NCBI GenBank assembly: GCA_017307855.1
Contig: JAFKGD010000012.1
Location: forward strand, 102,944 to 166,943
DNA length: 64,000 nucleotides
Direction of reading: 5' to 3'
DNA from: Burkholderiales bacterium
Lineage (GTDB): Bacteria; Pseudomonadota; Gammaproteobacteria; Burkholderiales; Burkholderiaceae_C
A model generated the notes under the pieces. That model worked only from the letters and a program-made list of their open reading frames with translations, made no database searches and was not told where the DNA came from. Positions 45,838-56,070 of the stretch are shown here, in pieces. Position numbers and translations under genes: made by a program. Within the stretch, counting starts at the first letter, position 1. Every line of letters begins with the position of its first letter.

Positions 45838-46689
45838 ATGACCGCACAACTGATCGACGGCAATGCCCTCGCCAAGACCATCCGCGCCGACGTCGCGCAC
45901 CGTACCGATGCACTCAAGGCGCGCGGCGTGCTGCCGTCGCTGGCCATCGTGCTGGTAGGAGACGATCCGGCCAGCCAGGTCTACGTGAAGCACAAGGTCA
46001 ACGACAGCAGCGAGACCGGCCTGAAGGCCACCCTGGAGCGCTACCCGGCGTCGATGCAGGAGGCGCAGCTGCTCTCGCGCATCGCCGCCCTCAATGCCGA
46101 CCCGTCGGTGCACGGCATCCTGGTGCAACTGCCGCTGCCGCGCCACATGGACGCCAGCAAGGTCATCGAGGCCATCGCGCCGGCCAAGGACGTGGACGGC
46201 TTCCACGTGGCCAGCGCCGGTGCGCTGATGGTGGGCCGGCCGGGCTTCTGGCCCTGCACGCCTTACGGCTGCCTGAAGATGCTCGATTCCATCGGCTATG
46301 ACCTGCGCGGCAAGCACGCGGTGGTGATCGGCCGCAGCAACATCGTCGGCAAGCCGATGGCCATGATGCTGCTCGCGCGCAATGCCACGGTCACCATCTG
46401 CCACAGCGCCACGGCCGACCTGAAAGCCCTCACGCTGCAGGCCGATGTGGTGGTGGCTGCCGTGGGCAAGCGCAATGTGCTCACGGCCGACATGGTCAAG
46501 CCCGGCGCAGTGGTGCTCGACGTCGGCATGAACCGCAACGACGAAGGCAAGCTGTGCGGCGACGTGGACTTCGAGGGCGTGCGCGAGGTGGCGGGATGGA
46601 TCACCCCGGTGCCCGGCGGCGTCGGCCCCATGACGCGTGCGATGCTGCTCGTCAACACGCTCGAAGCCGCCGAGCGCGCGGCTGGCTGA
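45838..46689 (+). CDS. folD: Bifunctional methylenetetrahydrofolate dehydrogenase/cyclohydrolase FolD
   Basis: FolD interconverts 5,10-methylene-, methenyl- and 10-formyl-tetrahydrofolate using NADP. The 283-residue protein has the active-site region [40 protein letters not shown] and the dinucleotide motif [34 protein letters not shown] completes it. The length is normal. The immediate neighbours are the regulator terminator and oligopeptidase A. Confidence 0.95.
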   Translation: MTAQLIDGNALAKTIRADVAHRTDALKARGVLPSLAIVLVGDDPASQVYVKHKVNDSSETGLKATLERYPASMQEAQLLSRIAALNADPSVHGILVQLPLPRHMDASKVIEAIAPAKDVDGFHVASAGALMVGRPGFWPCTPYGCLKMLDSIGYDLRGKHAVVIGRSNIVGKPMAMMLLARNATVTICHSATADLKALTLQADVVVAAVGKRNVLTADMVKPGAVVLDVGMNRNDEGKLCGDVDFEGVREVAGWITPVPGGVGPMTRAMLLVNTLEAAERAAG

Positions 46690-46768
46690 GCACGCCACTG
46701 GAGGGTTGATCGCTCCGATAGTCAGACTTTGCGGTTGAAACCCACAGGGCTGCCTCAAAATGCGGGGC

Positions 46769-48802
46769 ATGACCCAACCGCTGCTCGACTTCTCCGATCT
46801 CCCGCTGTTCGACCGTATCCGCCCTGAGCACGTCGGGCCCGCCGTCGATGAACTGCTGGCCGAATCCAGCGCCGCCCTGGAGAAGGTCACCGCGGCCGAC
46901 TTCCCCGCCGACTGGACCGCGATCGCGCGCGAGCTCGACGTCGCCACCGAACGACTGGGCCGCGCCTGGGGCGCCGTGAGCCACCTCAACAGCGTGGCTG
47001 ACTCGCCCGAGTTGCGCGCGGCCTACAACGCCGCCCTGCCCCGGGTCACCGAATTCTGGACCCGCCTGGGCGCCGACGAGCGCCTCTATGCCAAGTACAA
47101 GGCCATCGACCCGGCCACACTCACCGCCGAGCAGCGCCAGGCCCACCGCAATGCAGTGCGCAACTTCGTGCTCTCGGGTGCCGAGTTGCAGGGCGATGAC
47201 CGCGAGCGCTTCGCCGCGATCCAGGAGCGCATGGCCGAAGTGAGCCAGAAGTTCAGCGAGAACGTGCTCGACGCGACGGACGGCTGGGCCTACTACGCGT
47301 CGGCCGAAGAGCTGGACGGCGTTCCCGCCGACGTGCAGGCTGCGGCGCGCGCGGCCGCCAACGCCGAAGGCCGCGAAGGCTTCAAGCTCACGCTCAAGAT
47401 GCCCAGCTACCTGCCTGTCATGCAGTTCGCCACGTCCAGCGAACTGCGCCGCAAGCTGTACAAGGCGTACGCCACACGCGCTTCCGATCAGGCCGAGGGC
47501 GAGAAGGCTGTCGCGCTGGACAACACGGCGCTGGTGCGCGAGATCCTCGCGTTGCGCCAGGAGGAAGCCCGCCTGCTGGGCTACCGCAATTTCGGCGAGG
47601 TGTCGGTCGTTGCCAAGATGGCCGACTCTCCCGATCAGGTGATCGACTTCCTGCGCGACCTGGCACGGCGCGCCAAGCCTTATGCCGGGCGCGACCTGAC
47701 CGACCTGCGCGAATTCGCGCAATCCGAGCTCGGCCTGGCCGATCCGCAGCCGTGGGACTGGAGCTACATCAGCGAGAAGCTCAAGGAAGCGCGCTACGCT
47801 TTCAGCGAGCAGGAGGTCAAGCAGTACTTCACCGCGCCCAAGGTGCTGGCCGGGCTGTTCAAGATCGTCGAGACGCTGTTCGAGGTCGCCATCCGCCGCG
47901 ACAGCGCGCCCGTGTGGAACCCTGGCGTGGAGTTCTATCGCATCGAGCGCAACGCACAACTGGTCGGCCAGTTCTATCTCGACCCCGCAGCCCGCGCCGG
48001 CAAGCGCGGCGGAGCCTGGATGGACGATGTGCGCACGCGCTGGCTGCGCCCTGACGACGGCCGGCTGCAGACGCCGGTGGCGCACCTGGTGTGCAACTTC
48101 GCCGATGGCGTCGATGGCAAGCCGCCGCTGCTCACGCACGATGACGTGATCACGCTGTTCCACGAATTCGGCCACGGCTTGCACCACATGCTCACCCAGG
48201 TGGACGAACGCGACGTCTCGGGCATCAGCGGCGTCGAGTGGGACGCCGTCGAGCTGCCCAGCCAGTTCATGGAGAACTTCTGCTGGGAATGGGACGTGCT
48301 GCGCCACATGACCGCCCACGTGGATACAGGCGAAGCCCTGCCGCGCGCGCTGTTCGACAAGATGCTGGCCGCCAAGAACTTCCAGAGCGGCCTGGGCACG
48401 GTGCGCCAGATCGAATTCGCGCTCACCGACATGCTGCTGCACACCTCGCACGACCCGGCGGGCGACTTCATGGACGTGCTGCGCCAGGTGCGCGCCGAGG
48501 TGGCCGTGATCCAGCCGCCCGAATGGAGCCGCACGCTGCACAGCTTCAGCCATATCTTCGCGGGTGGCTATGCGGCCGGCTACTACAGCTACAAGTGGGC
48601 CGAGGTGCTGAGCGCCGACGCCTACGCGGCCTTCGAGGAAACCATGCAGGACGACGGAACGCCCAGCGTCGAAACCGGGCGACAATACCGGCAGGCCATC
48701 CTCGAGGCGGGCGGCAGCCGACCGGCCATGGAGTCGTTCAAGGCATTCCGTGGCCGCGAACCCGAGCTCGACGCGCTCTTGCGCCATCAGGGCATGGCCT
48801 GA
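46769..48802 (+). CDS. prlC: M3 family metallopeptidase, oligopeptidase A
   Basis: This cytosolic zinc peptidase degrades short peptides, including cleaved signal peptides. The 677-residue protein has the zinc-binding FHEFGHGLHHML (HExxH at about residue 465) and the third ligand region GVEWDAVELPSQFMENF. LARRAKPYAGRDLTDLREFA and the C-terminal PVETGR-like region also match. Two Met codons are three residues apart; the second (MTQPLLDFSD) matches the family start better. Confidence 0.92.
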   Translation: MTQPLLDFSDLPLFDRIRPEHVGPAVDELLAESSAALEKVTAADFPADWTAIARELDVATERLGRAWGAVSHLNSVADSPELRAAYNAALPRVTEFWTRLGADERLYAKYKAIDPATLTAEQRQAHRNAVRNFVLSGAELQGDDRERFAAIQERMAEVSQKFSENVLDATDGWAYYASAEELDGVPADVQAAARAAANAEGREGFKLTLKMPSYLPVMQFATSSELRRKLYKAYATRASDQAEGEKAVALDNTALVREILALRQEEARLLGYRNFGEVSVVAKMADSPDQVIDFLRDLARRAKPYAGRDLTDLREFAQSELGLADPQPWDWSYISEKLKEARYAFSEQEVKQYFTAPKVLAGLFKIVETLFEVAIRRDSAPVWNPGVEFYRIERNAQLVGQFYLDPAARAGKRGGAWMDDVRTRWLRPDDGRLQTPVAHLVCNFADGVDGKPPLLTHDDVITLFHEFGHGLHHMLTQVDERDVSGISGVEWDAVELPSQFMENFCWEWDVLRHMTAHVDTGEALPRALFDKMLAAKNFQSGLGTVRQIEFALTDMLLHTSHDPAGDFMDVLRQVRAEVAVIQPPEWSRTLHSFSHIFAGGYAAGYYSYKWAEVLSADAYAAFEETMQDDGTPSVETGRQYRQAILEAGGSRPAMESFKAFRGREPELDALLRHQGMA

Positions 48803-48836
48803 CGAGAACCCCGCCATTTCGCACCGGAAAGAATCG

Positions 48837-49478
48837 ATGACGAGTATCCCCATCGCGAACGCGCCCCTGCTCCGCCTGGCCGGCCTGTTGCTGGCCATCA
48901 CGGCGGCCAGCCCGGCGCTGGCACAGCAGATCTTTCGCAGCGTCGGCCCGGACGGTCGCGTCACCTTCTCCGATAAGCCGCCCGTGGCCACCGCCGCACC
49001 AGGCGGCTCCGGCACAGCGGCCGCCGCGCCCTCGGGCCCGGCGCTGCCATTCGCCGTGCGCCAGGCGGCCACGCGTTTCCCGGTCACGATCTACACCGGC
49101 AACGGCTGCGCCCCATGCGCCAGCGGCCGCAACCTGCTGCTGGCGCGCGGCGTGCCGTTCAACGAGCGCATCGTCGGCACACCCGAGGACATCGAAGCGC
49201 TGCAGCGCCTGCAGGGCGAAAGCGGTCTGCCCTTGCTGACCATCGGCGGCCAGCAGCTCAAGGGGTTCTCGGAAGCCGAATGGGTACAGTTCCTTGATGC
49301 CGCGGGTTACCCCAAGACCTCGCAGTTGCCGTCGGGCTACCGCAATCCGGCGCCGCAGCCCATGGTGGCCCGCGCCGAAGCCGCTCCGCCCCCGCAGCCC
49401 CCTGCTCCGCCACCGCTGGCTCCATTGACGGCGCCTCCCGCGCCCTCGCCGGCCAATCCGGCCGGTATCCAGTTCTGA
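48837..49478 (+). CDS. Exported DUF4124/glutaredoxin-like protein
   Basis: The 213-residue protein has a signal peptide (about residues 1-29, cleavage after ALAQ). A DUF4124-like strand region (QIFRSVGPDGRVTFSDKPP) is followed by a glutaredoxin fold with the redox pair CAPC (TIYTGNGCAPCASGRNLL), the cis-Pro region SGLPLLTIGG and GFSEAEWVQFLDAAGYP. The tail is Pro/Ala-rich. It is probably a periplasmic thiol-disulfide protein. Its partner is unknown. A GGAAAG site precedes the ATG and a terminator follows. Confidence 0.82.
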   Translation: MTSIPIANAPLLRLAGLLLAITAASPALAQQIFRSVGPDGRVTFSDKPPVATAAPGGSGTAAAAPSGPALPFAVRQAATRFPVTIYTGNGCAPCASGRNLLLARGVPFNERIVGTPEDIEALQRLQGESGLPLLTIGGQQLKGFSEAEWVQFLDAAGYPKTSQLPSGYRNPAPQPMVARAEAAPPPQPPAPPPLAPLTAPPAPSPANPAGIQF

Positions 49479-49494
49479 GCCGCTACCCAGTAAG

Positions 49495-49526
49495 AACGGC
49501 CCCTGCTGCGGGGCCGTTTTTCTTTT
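49495..49526. terminator. Terminator between glutaredoxin-like gene and rpiA
   Basis: AACGGCCCC pairs with GGGGCCGTT, followed by a T-rich run on the plus strand. It may work in both directions for the convergent genes. Confidence 0.85.
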
Positions 49527-49544
49527 CTCGGCTGGCCGGTACGC

Positions 49545-50225
49545 TCAGTACCTGATCGTCTCGACGCCACCCGGCGTGCCGAGCAGGCAGACGTTGGCCT
49601 TCTGGCAGGCGAACACACCCACCGTCACCACCCCGGGCCACTGGCTCACCTGCATCTCGAAACCGAGCGGATCGCGGATCTGCAGACCCTGCACGTCGAG
49701 GATGTGCTGCCCGTTGTCGGTGACCAGGGGCACACCGTCCTTCATTCGCAGGCGGGCCTCGCCCCCCTGCGCCGCGAACTGGCGCGCGATGCGCTGCGCG
49801 GCCATCGGGATCACTTCCACCGGCAGCGGAAAGCGGCCCAGCACATCGACGCGCTTGGACGCATCGGCAATGCACACGAAGCTGCGCGACTGCGCAGCAA
49901 CGATCTTCTCGCGCGTGAGCGCCGCGCCTCCGCCCTTGACCATGTGGCCGCCGCCATCGATCTCGTCGGCGCCGTCGATGTAGACCGAAAGCGACTCCAC
50001 TTCGTTGGCATCGAATACGCGGATGCCGAGCGCGGCCAGCCGCGCCGTCGAGGCCTCCGAGCTCGACACCGCGCCGGCGATGCGGTCCTTCATCGACGCC
50101 AGCGCGTCGATGAACTTGTTGACCGTGGAGCCTGTGCCCACGCCGACGATTTCGCCGGGCACCACGTAATGCAGCGCTGCCTGGCCCACGAGGGCCTTGA
50201 GTTCATCCTGGGAATAAGAGGTCAT
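49545..50225 (-). CDS. rpiA: Ribose-5-phosphate isomerase A
   Basis: RpiA interconverts ribose 5-phosphate and ribulose 5-phosphate in the pentose phosphate pathway. The 226-residue protein has the substrate-binding [31 protein letters not shown] and the catalytic-region [16 protein letters not shown]. The C-terminus [12 protein letters not shown] is typical. The much longer upstream frame lies over pyrD and is not coding. It is divergent from pyrD with only 33 bases between the starts. Confidence 0.95.
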   Translation of the reverse strand: MTSYSQDELKALVGQAALHYVVPGEIVGVGTGSTVNKFIDALASMKDRIAGAVSSSEASTARLAALGIRVFDANEVESLSVYIDGADEIDGGGHMVKGGGAALTREKIVAAQSRSFVCIADASKRVDVLGRFPLPVEVIPMAAQRIARQFAAQGGEARLRMKDGVPLVTDNGQHILDVQGLQIRDPLGFEMQVSQWPGVVTVGVFACQKANVCLLGTPGGVETIRY

Positions 50226-50258
50226 CTGGGAGAATCCTGAGAGTTCACGAATTATCCA

Positions 50259-51353
50259 ATGCCGCTGCTCCCCTATTCCCTCGCCCGCCCGTTCCTCTTC
50301 AGCCTCGACCCCGAGAAAGCCCACGAACTGACGCTGGACGCGCTCGCCCGCGTGGGCGGCACACCGATGGCCTGTGCCATCGGCAACAAGCGGGTGGACG
50401 ACCCGGTCGAGGTGGCTGGTCTGCGCTTTCCCAACCGTGTCGGCCTGGCTGCCGGGCTGGACAAGAACGCGCGCTGCATTGACGGCTTGGCAGCGCTTGG
50501 CTTCGGCTTCGTCGAGGTGGGCACGGTGACGCCGCGCGCGCAGCCGGGCAACCCGCGCCCGCGCATGTTCCGCCTGCCCGCGGCGCACGCGCTCATCAAC
50601 CGGCTGGGGTTCAACAACGACGGGCTCGACGCCTTCGTGGACAACGTGCGACGCGCGACGTTCCGCTCGGCCGGTGGCGCCACCCCCATGTTGCTGGGCC
50701 TCAACATCGGCAAGAACGCGGTCACGCCGGTGGAGCAGGCCACCGACGATTACCTCGCCTGCCTGGACGGCGTACACGCGCACGCCGACTACGTGACCGT
50801 CAATATTTCCAGCCCCAACACCAAGAATCTGCGCGAGCTGCAGTCCGACGAGGCGCTCGACGCCCTGCTTGGCGCGCTGGCACGTCGCCGGCGCGACCTC
50901 GCCCAGCAACAGGGCCGGCGCGTGCCGCTGTTCGTGAAGATCGCCCCGGACCTCGATGATGCCCAAGTGGCCGTGATCGCCGCCACGCTGCGCCGCCACG
51001 ACGAGGCCGATCGCGCGGCAGACAGCCTGGGCTGGGGCTTGGTCGCCACCAACACCACCATCGACCGCACGGCCGTTCAGGGCCTGCGTCATGCCGACGA
51101 AGCGGGTGGGCTGTCGGGCGCGCCGGTGTTCGCAGGCAGCAACCGCGTCATCCGCCTGCTGCGCGAGCAGCTCGGCCGCGCGTTCCCGATCATCGGCGTG
51201 GGCGGCGTGCTGAGCGCGGCCGACGCCGTCGCCAAGCTCGACGCCGGCGCCGACGTGGTGCAGATCTACACCGGCCTCATCTACCGCGGCCCGGCACTGG
51301 TGGACGAAGCTGCCCGGGCGCTGCGCGACCACGGGGCCCGCCAGCCACGCTGA
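50259..51353 (+). CDS. pyrD: Dihydroorotate dehydrogenase (quinone), class 2
   Basis: This membrane-associated FMN enzyme oxidises dihydroorotate to orotate with quinone as acceptor. Of 364 residues, the N-terminal membrane-binding helices ([20 protein letters not shown]) are followed by [49 protein letters not shown] and the catalytic-Ser motif [16 protein letters not shown]. The phosphate site is IIGVGGV. The N-terminal extension marks it as class 2. Confidence 0.95.
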   Translation: MPLLPYSLARPFLFSLDPEKAHELTLDALARVGGTPMACAIGNKRVDDPVEVAGLRFPNRVGLAAGLDKNARCIDGLAALGFGFVEVGTVTPRAQPGNPRPRMFRLPAAHALINRLGFNNDGLDAFVDNVRRATFRSAGGATPMLLGLNIGKNAVTPVEQATDDYLACLDGVHAHADYVTVNISSPNTKNLRELQSDEALDALLGALARRRRDLAQQQGRRVPLFVKIAPDLDDAQVAVIAATLRRHDEADRAADSLGWGLVATNTTIDRTAVQGLRHADEAGGLSGAPVFAGSNRVIRLLREQLGRAFPIIGVGGVLSAADAVAKLDAGADVVQIYTGLIYRGPALVDEAARALRDHGARQPR

Positions 51354-51365
51354 AGTCGCACGGGT

Positions 51366-52466
51366 TCACAGCAACCCGGCCGCCGCTTCGCCGATCGCGA
51401 GACTGCTGGTGAGCCCCGGCGACTCGATGCCGAACAGGTTGACCAGGCCCGCCACGCCGTGCACTGCGGGGCCCTGAATCATGAAATCCGCCGCCGGCTC
51501 CCCCGGCCCGCTGATCTTGGGGCGGATGCCCGCGTAGCCCGGCTGCAGCGCGCCGTCGGGCAGGCCGGGCCAGTAACGCCGCACCTCCGCATAGAAGCGC
51601 TCGCCGCGCGCCGGATCGACCTGCAGGTCGAACGGCGAATCGACCCATTGCACATCGGGCCCGAACTTGGCCTGCCCACCCAGGTCGAGCGTCAGATGCA
51701 CGCCCAGGCCGGCCGCATGTGCCTCGGGCACCGGATAGATCAACCGCGAGAACGGCGCGCGGCCCGACAGCGTGAAGTAATTTCCCTTGGCAAACGACGC
51801 GCGTGGCACGTGGCACGTATCCAGGCCATCGAACCGGGCCGCCAGCAGCGGCGCGGTCAGGCCGGCCGCATTGACGACCGCAGCGGCCAGCCAGCATGAG
51901 CCATCGGCCATGTGCAGTTCGATCCCGTCGCGCGTGCACATCGCGCGGTCCACCGGCGACGCCACCGCCACCAGGCCCCCCGCGTTCTCGATGTCCCCGC
52001 GCAGGGCCAGCATCAGCGCATGGCTGTCGACGATGCCGGTGCTGGGTGAAAGCAAGGCCCCGGAACAGGTGAGTGCCGGCTCCAGCGTGAGGGCTTCGCC
52101 AGCCGTCAGCCATTGCAGGTCGTGCACGCCGTTGCCCTGTGCCTGGCTGCGGATGCCTTCGAGCGCGGCCACCTGCGCGGCCGACGTGGCCACGATGAGC
52201 TTGCCGCAGCGGCGATGAGGCACGCCGCGCTCTTGGCAGTACGCATAAAGCAGTTGCTTGCCGCGCACGCACAGCCTGGCCTTGAGCGATCCGTGCGGGT
52301 AGTAGATGCCGGCGTGGATTACCTCGCTGTTGCGCGCGCTGGTACCGCTGCCGATCTGGCTTTCGGATTCGAGCACGACCACCTCGCGCCCGGCCAGCGC
52401 CAGCGCGCGCGCCACCGCCAGGCCCACCACGCCGGCGCCGATCACGACCGCGTCGAGCCGGTCCAT
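51366..52466 (-). CDS. FAD-dependent oxidoreductase, LhgO (L-2-hydroxyglutarate oxidase)-like
   Basis: This 366-residue DAO-family flavoprotein has the Rossmann motif [20 protein letters not shown], then the LhgO-like substrate motif [39 protein letters not shown] and [20 protein letters not shown] are also close to L-2-hydroxyglutarate oxidase. The ATG at 52466 overlaps the stop of the upstream amidohydrolase (TGATG), with a GTG one codon earlier as an alternative. The pairing suggests a shared role in glutamate-family or 2-hydroxy acid breakdown. Confidence 0.83.
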   Translation of the reverse strand: MDRLDAVVIGAGVVGLAVARALALAGREVVVLESESQIGSGTSARNSEVIHAGIYYPHGSLKARLCVRGKQLLYAYCQERGVPHRRCGKLIVATSAAQVAALEGIRSQAQGNGVHDLQWLTAGEALTLEPALTCSGALLSPSTGIVDSHALMLALRGDIENAGGLVAVASPVDRAMCTRDGIELHMADGSCWLAAAVVNAAGLTAPLLAARFDGLDTCHVPRASFAKGNYFTLSGRAPFSRLIYPVPEAHAAGLGVHLTLDLGGQAKFGPDVQWVDSPFDLQVDPARGERFYAEVRRYWPGLPDGALQPGYAGIRPKISGPGEPAADFMIQGPAVHGVAGLVNLFGIESPGLTSSLAIGEAAAGLL

Positions 52467-53314
52467 CACAGGCGCCTGGGATCGGTGACCAGCAGCATGC
52501 CCACCATGGCCTGCAGGTGACGCTTGAGGGGTTCGAATCCTTCGTGGAGCTGCAGCGTCTGCTCGTCCATGTAGAGCTTGCGGTTGATTTCAAGCTGCAG
52601 GCTGTGCCGGTGCTGCGCCGGCGCGCCATGGCGGCGCACCAGTTCGACCCCCTTGTACGGGTGGTTGACCGCCACACTGTGTCCTGCCGACGCCAGCTGA
52701 TCGGCCAGCCGCAGCGCCAGTGCCTCGCTCGAGGTGCTGTGGTCGCGGTTGCCAACGACGAAGTCGGCATGAGCCTCGCCCGGAAAATCGGTGGCGTATG
52801 CACTGGCCACGGCCGGCATGGAATGGCAGTTGATGTGGATGCTGTAACCGTGGCGCGCGTGGGCATCGTCGATGGCCCGCCCGACGGCGGCGTGATAGGG
52901 ATGCCAGCACGCATCGATACGGCTGCGCACCTCGTCTACCGATAGCTGACGACGGTAGAGCGGCAGGCCCTCGTCGGTCATCCGCCAGATCAGCCCCTTG
53001 CCCAGCCGCACCTTGCCGCGCAGGTACGGGTCGTCGGGCAACGGCTCGGGCCAAGGCTCGGCCAGCATGCCCGGATCGATCTCGGTGACGTCGCGGTTGG
53101 CGTCCAGATAGCTGCGCGGAAAAAGCGCCTCAATCCAGGCGACACCCATGGCAGGGGCGAAGTCGTAGAGCTTCTCCACATGCGTGTCTTCGGCGCGGCG
53201 CAGCGTCGCCAGCTCGAGCACGTGGCCGAAATCGTCGGGATAGACGGTGCCGCTGTGCGGCGAATCCAGCACCAGCGGCGTGCTGCCGGTCGAGTAGGAC
53301 ACCCAGGAACGCAT
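52466..53314 (-). CDS. N-formylglutamate amidohydrolase family protein
   Basis: This 282-residue hydrolase is of the HutG/FGase family, whose classical role is formylglutamate to glutamate plus formate in histidine breakdown. Visible motifs are [39 protein letters not shown] and [11 protein letters not shown]. No hut genes are nearby, so the substrate here is inferred only. Its stop overlaps the start of the LhgO-like gene. Confidence 0.83.
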   Translation of the reverse strand: MRSWVSYSTGSTPLVLDSPHSGTVYPDDFGHVLELATLRRAEDTHVEKLYDFAPAMGVAWIEALFPRSYLDANRDVTEIDPGMLAEPWPEPLPDDPYLRGKVRLGKGLIWRMTDEGLPLYRRQLSVDEVRSRIDACWHPYHAAVGRAIDDAHARHGYSIHINCHSMPAVASAYATDFPGEAHADFVVGNRDHSTSSEALALRLADQLASAGHSVAVNHPYKGVELVRRHGAPAQHRHSLQLEINRKLYMDEQTLQLHEGFEPLKRHLQAMVGMLLVTDPRRL

Positions 53315-53348
53315 GGCGGCACTTTAGCAGCGCTCTGCGCGCGGCCAC

Positions 53349-53750
53349 TCAGACCTTGGAGAGCTGGTACTGGTTGTGGCAGGCGCCGCAACTGCCCGTT
53401 TCGGTCTGGCCGTCGGCCGACGGGGTGAATTGCAGCGCATGCTTGTTGCCGAGGAAAACCCAGCAGTGCGGGCAGTGCTCCTGCCCTTCGCGTGGCGTGT
53501 AGGAAAGCGCACGCTGGCGTGCCCGCGGATGGCTCAGCCGCCCAGCCTGCTCCAGAGCTCCGGCAATATCCCTGGCGGCCTGCGTGTCGCGGCCCTGCGT
53601 GCGGTCCTGAAGCCCGAACTCGAAGCGGTTGAGCTCGGTGCGGGCCCATTGCCTCAATTCGGTCCCGCGGATTTCGAGTTCGCTGGGACGCGCCAGCGAT
53701 GCAGCGTCGCCCTCGCGGAAACCTGAAATGAAAAACTCGCTCGGCACCAT
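53349..53750 (-). CDS. Hypothetical protein with C-terminal zinc-ribbon-like motifs
   Basis: No family is recognised. The 133-residue protein starts MVPSEFFISGFREGD and is largely helical and charged. It carries CPHC (in EHCPHCWVFLGN) and CGACH near the C-terminus, a spacing that fits a zinc ribbon. An in-frame start 18 codons earlier is possible. It lies 34 bases downstream of the amidohydrolase start on the same strand and ahead of it, so it could lead that operon. Confidence 0.55.
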   Translation of the reverse strand: MVPSEFFISGFREGDAASLARPSELEIRGTELRQWARTELNRFEFGLQDRTQGRDTQAARDIAGALEQAGRLSHPRARQRALSYTPREGQEHCPHCWVFLGNKHALQFTPSADGQTETGSCGACHNQYQLSKV

Positions 53751-54016
53751 GCCCCCGGCAAACGTTGTGTAGAGCGTTCTACACCTCCTGCCACCGCTTG
53801 TCACTCCCCTGAAGGAGCCAGAGTGCCTTGTCGGCGTAACAGTACGCGACGGATTCGCGTGCTAGCGGTGCGCCAAAGGCGAAAGATCGCATGCGACCGC
53901 CAAGCAACCTATGGCGGCAGCAGTCGCCAGGACCGGGCTTTGGACTACGTGAGACGCTACGTTTGAGGGGTAAGTTCTTGTGGTCGGAATTCGATCCGCA
54001 AGCCGAAGGAGGCGCC

Positions 54017-54469
54017 ATGGATGCGATGAGTCGCGTACGCAGACTTGTGGGCGAACCCGCCATATCGTTCGCCACCGATGCGGGCGCGTGCGAGCTGATC
54101 GCGCTGCTCGCTGCGCAGCAGGGGCAAGGGACACCACATGCGGAGATCCGTGAGGCGTTCGAAGAGCGCGAGCGCCAGGTTTGCAAAGCCGTGCGCAGCG
54201 GAAGGCTTGTGATGGATTACCGACCGCCTCCGGATGGCACGGTGTCGTTGCCCGCACGCGACCATGCCCTCTACGCGCAAGGCCTGATTTACTGGGCCGC
54301 GACGCTGCGCCGTCCGATCGCGCGTATCGAGGAAGCGTGCCGCCGGAGAGGTGACGGCGCAACGCGTGAGGCGGTGACGAACGAGGTACGGCGTATCGAA
54401 TTCGAGAACAGCACGATGCGCACCGACTCACTGCATCTTTCGAGCTTTGACGACGATGCAGCCTCCTAG
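54017..54469 (+). CDS. Hypothetical protein next to the tRNA attachment site
   Basis: This is a 150-residue protein of unknown function. An excellent ribosome site (GAAGGAGG, 7 bases upstream) fixes the ATG. The sequence is mostly helical (GACELIALLAAQQGQGTPHA, HALYAQGLIYWAATLRRPIA) with no membrane segment or clear domain. The frame is open 42 codons further upstream without ribosome site support. It lies on the chromosomal side of the island junction. No homologue is recognised. Confidence 0.55.
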   Translation: MDAMSRVRRLVGEPAISFATDAGACELIALLAAQQGQGTPHAEIREAFEERERQVCKAVRSGRLVMDYRPPPDGTVSLPARDHALYAQGLIYWAATLRRPIARIEEACRRRGDGATREAVTNEVRRIEFENSTMRTDSLHLSSFDDDAAS

Positions 54470-54592
54470 CGAGGCAACGACTGCGCCGGCCGCCCATGAT
54501 GACACCTGCCGCGCCTGCGTGACGCTACCCAGTAGCGCGCTATCTCACCCCAGGCTGGTGGCGCCCGACCCCGACAGACGCGCTGCCACGCC

Positions 54593-54624
54593 AGAAAGGC
54601 AACGGGCTCCCGAAGGAGCCCGTT
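54593..54624 (-). terminator. Terminator of the original tRNA-Val transcript
   Basis: On the minus strand, AACGGGCTCC and GGAGCCCGTT pair around a stable TTCG tetraloop, followed by GCCTTTCT. It begins six bases after the tRNA CCA end, as expected for the tRNA gene's own terminator. Confidence 0.75.
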
Positions 54625-54629
54625 TCTAT

Positions 54630-54677
54630 TGGTGGGTGATACATGGATCGAACATGTGACCCCTGCCGTGTGAAGGC
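54630..54677 (-). tRNA. 3' half of tRNA-Val(CAC), attachment site of the island
   Basis: Read on the minus strand this is the 3' part of a tRNA. It contains the anticodon loop TTCACAC (anticodon CAC) with three pairs of its stem, the variable loop, the T arm ACATG-TTCGATC-CATGT, and the acceptor strand ATCACCC followed by ACCA. No D arm or 5' acceptor (GGGTGAT...) follows on the right, so homology stops inside the anticodon stem. It is the leftover chromosomal 3' end, with the intact tRNA expected at the far end of the inserted element. The 48-base segment is the likely att core. Confidence 0.8.
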
Positions 54678-54837
54678 GAAAATCTGCGCATCTCCAATGA
54701 ACCGTAGTGCACACCAATCTACCCCGATAGACAAAATTTCCCTTAAAATTCAAAGGCTTAAGCGTAATCCCTAGTCGATTGCCGTTCAGTGAGATAGCCT
54801 TGCGTTCATCCGCATTGTGCTTACAGCGTGTCCTCAC

Positions 54838-56067
54838 ATGAACGGCAAGATCACCAACACAGCAGTTTCGAAGCTTGCGCCGCAGGCCACGCCATTCGAA
54901 CTCAACGATGACGATCTCAAGGGCTTCGGTGTTCGAATGCAACCCTCCGGAGTCGCCTCCTACTTCGCCCGCTATCGCCTACGTGGCAAGCAGACTCGCT
55001 TCGTTATCGGTCGAACCACGGAATTCACCGCGACCCAGGCGCGTGATGCTGCAAAGCGCATTCTGTCCTCAGTGAATCTCGGCACGGACCCGTCCGATAT
55101 CCGCAAGCCGGCCAGCGGATCTATGAACTTGGAGAAGTTCATTGACGATGAGCTTGGTCCATGGCTCCTGACGAACCGCAAAAGCGGCGATGCCACCGTT
55201 AAAAGGCTCAAGAAGTCCTTCAAGTCATTCTTGATGACGCCATTGAGCGAAATCACGCCGCACGCGATCGAGAAGTGGCGCACCGCACGGACAGGGCCGG
55301 GTAAAGAGTCGGTATCACCAGCAACAGCCAATCGAGATTTGGTTGCACTGAAGTCCGCAATGTCTCGTGCCAAACAGTGGGGCTTCCTCACGGAAAACAA
55401 ACTCACACTGGTGAAGCCAGCCAAGCTCGACTCCAACGGGCTGGTGCGCTACCTAGATGCCGAAGAACGAGCTTCGCTTCTCACCACATTGCTGGCTCGT
55501 GACCAGCGCAAACGCGATGAGCGCATCTCTGCGAATCGTGAACGGACAATTCGCGGACTCCCCACGCTTCGAGAATTTGGAGCGGAGGAGTATCCGGACT
55601 ACTTGCATCCCGCAATCGTTCTTTCGCTACACACGGGCATTCGACAAGGTGAACTAACCGCACTGACCTGGGACGACATTAACCTAGACAGCAAGTTGAT
55701 GACCATTCGCGGGTCGAGTGCGAAAAGCGGGACCACACGGCACGTTCCGCTCAACTCCACGGCAGCAGCAGTAGTCAACCGCTGGAAGGGCAATGTGGAC
55801 AGGAGCGGCTTAGTGTTTCCAAGTCGTGACGGCAGTCGACTTGTTGAGATCAAGACAGCGTGGCATGGAATCATGAAGCAAGCCGGCATAGGCAACTTTC
55901 GATGGCACGACATGCGCCACGACTTCGCCAGTTGCCTCGTCATGGCTGGCATCGATTTGAATACCGTACGAGAGCTGCTCGGGCATGCGGACCTAAAGAT
56001 GACGCTCCGATATGCACACCTTGCGCCTGCCCACAAGGCCGCTGCTGTCGAAATGCTCAGCAAGTAA
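54838..56067 (+). CDS. Tyrosine recombinase integrase
   Basis: This phage-type integrase has 409 residues: an N-terminal DUF4102-like arm-binding region (LNDDDLKGFGVRMQPSGVAS), a core-binding SAM-like domain (about 100-190) and a catalytic domain. Catalytic residues are all present: Arg269 (HTGIRQGEL), Lys296 (SAKSGTTRHVPL), His357 and Arg360 (WHDMRHDFAS), His383 (LLGHADLKMT) and nucleophile Tyr392 (LRYAHL). It lies about 160 bases from the tRNA-Val half site it should use. A GTG seven codons upstream is an alternative start. Confidence 0.93.
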   Translation: MNGKITNTAVSKLAPQATPFELNDDDLKGFGVRMQPSGVASYFARYRLRGKQTRFVIGRTTEFTATQARDAAKRILSSVNLGTDPSDIRKPASGSMNLEKFIDDELGPWLLTNRKSGDATVKRLKKSFKSFLMTPLSEITPHAIEKWRTARTGPGKESVSPATANRDLVALKSAMSRAKQWGFLTENKLTLVKPAKLDSNGLVRYLDAEERASLLTTLLARDQRKRDERISANRERTIRGLPTLREFGAEEYPDYLHPAIVLSLHTGIRQGELTALTWDDINLDSKLMTIRGSSAKSGTTRHVPLNSTAAAVVNRWKGNVDRSGLVFPSRDGSRLVEIKTAWHGIMKQAGIGNFRWHDMRHDFASCLVMAGIDLNTVRELLGHADLKMTLRYAHLAPAHKAAAVEMLSK

Positions 56068-56070
56068 GCA

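Noticed and set aside
54630-54760. Complete tRNA gene
   Set aside because: The 3' half is convincing, but no D arm, 5' anticodon strand or 5' acceptor GGGTGAT follows, so it is a partial gene left by integration.
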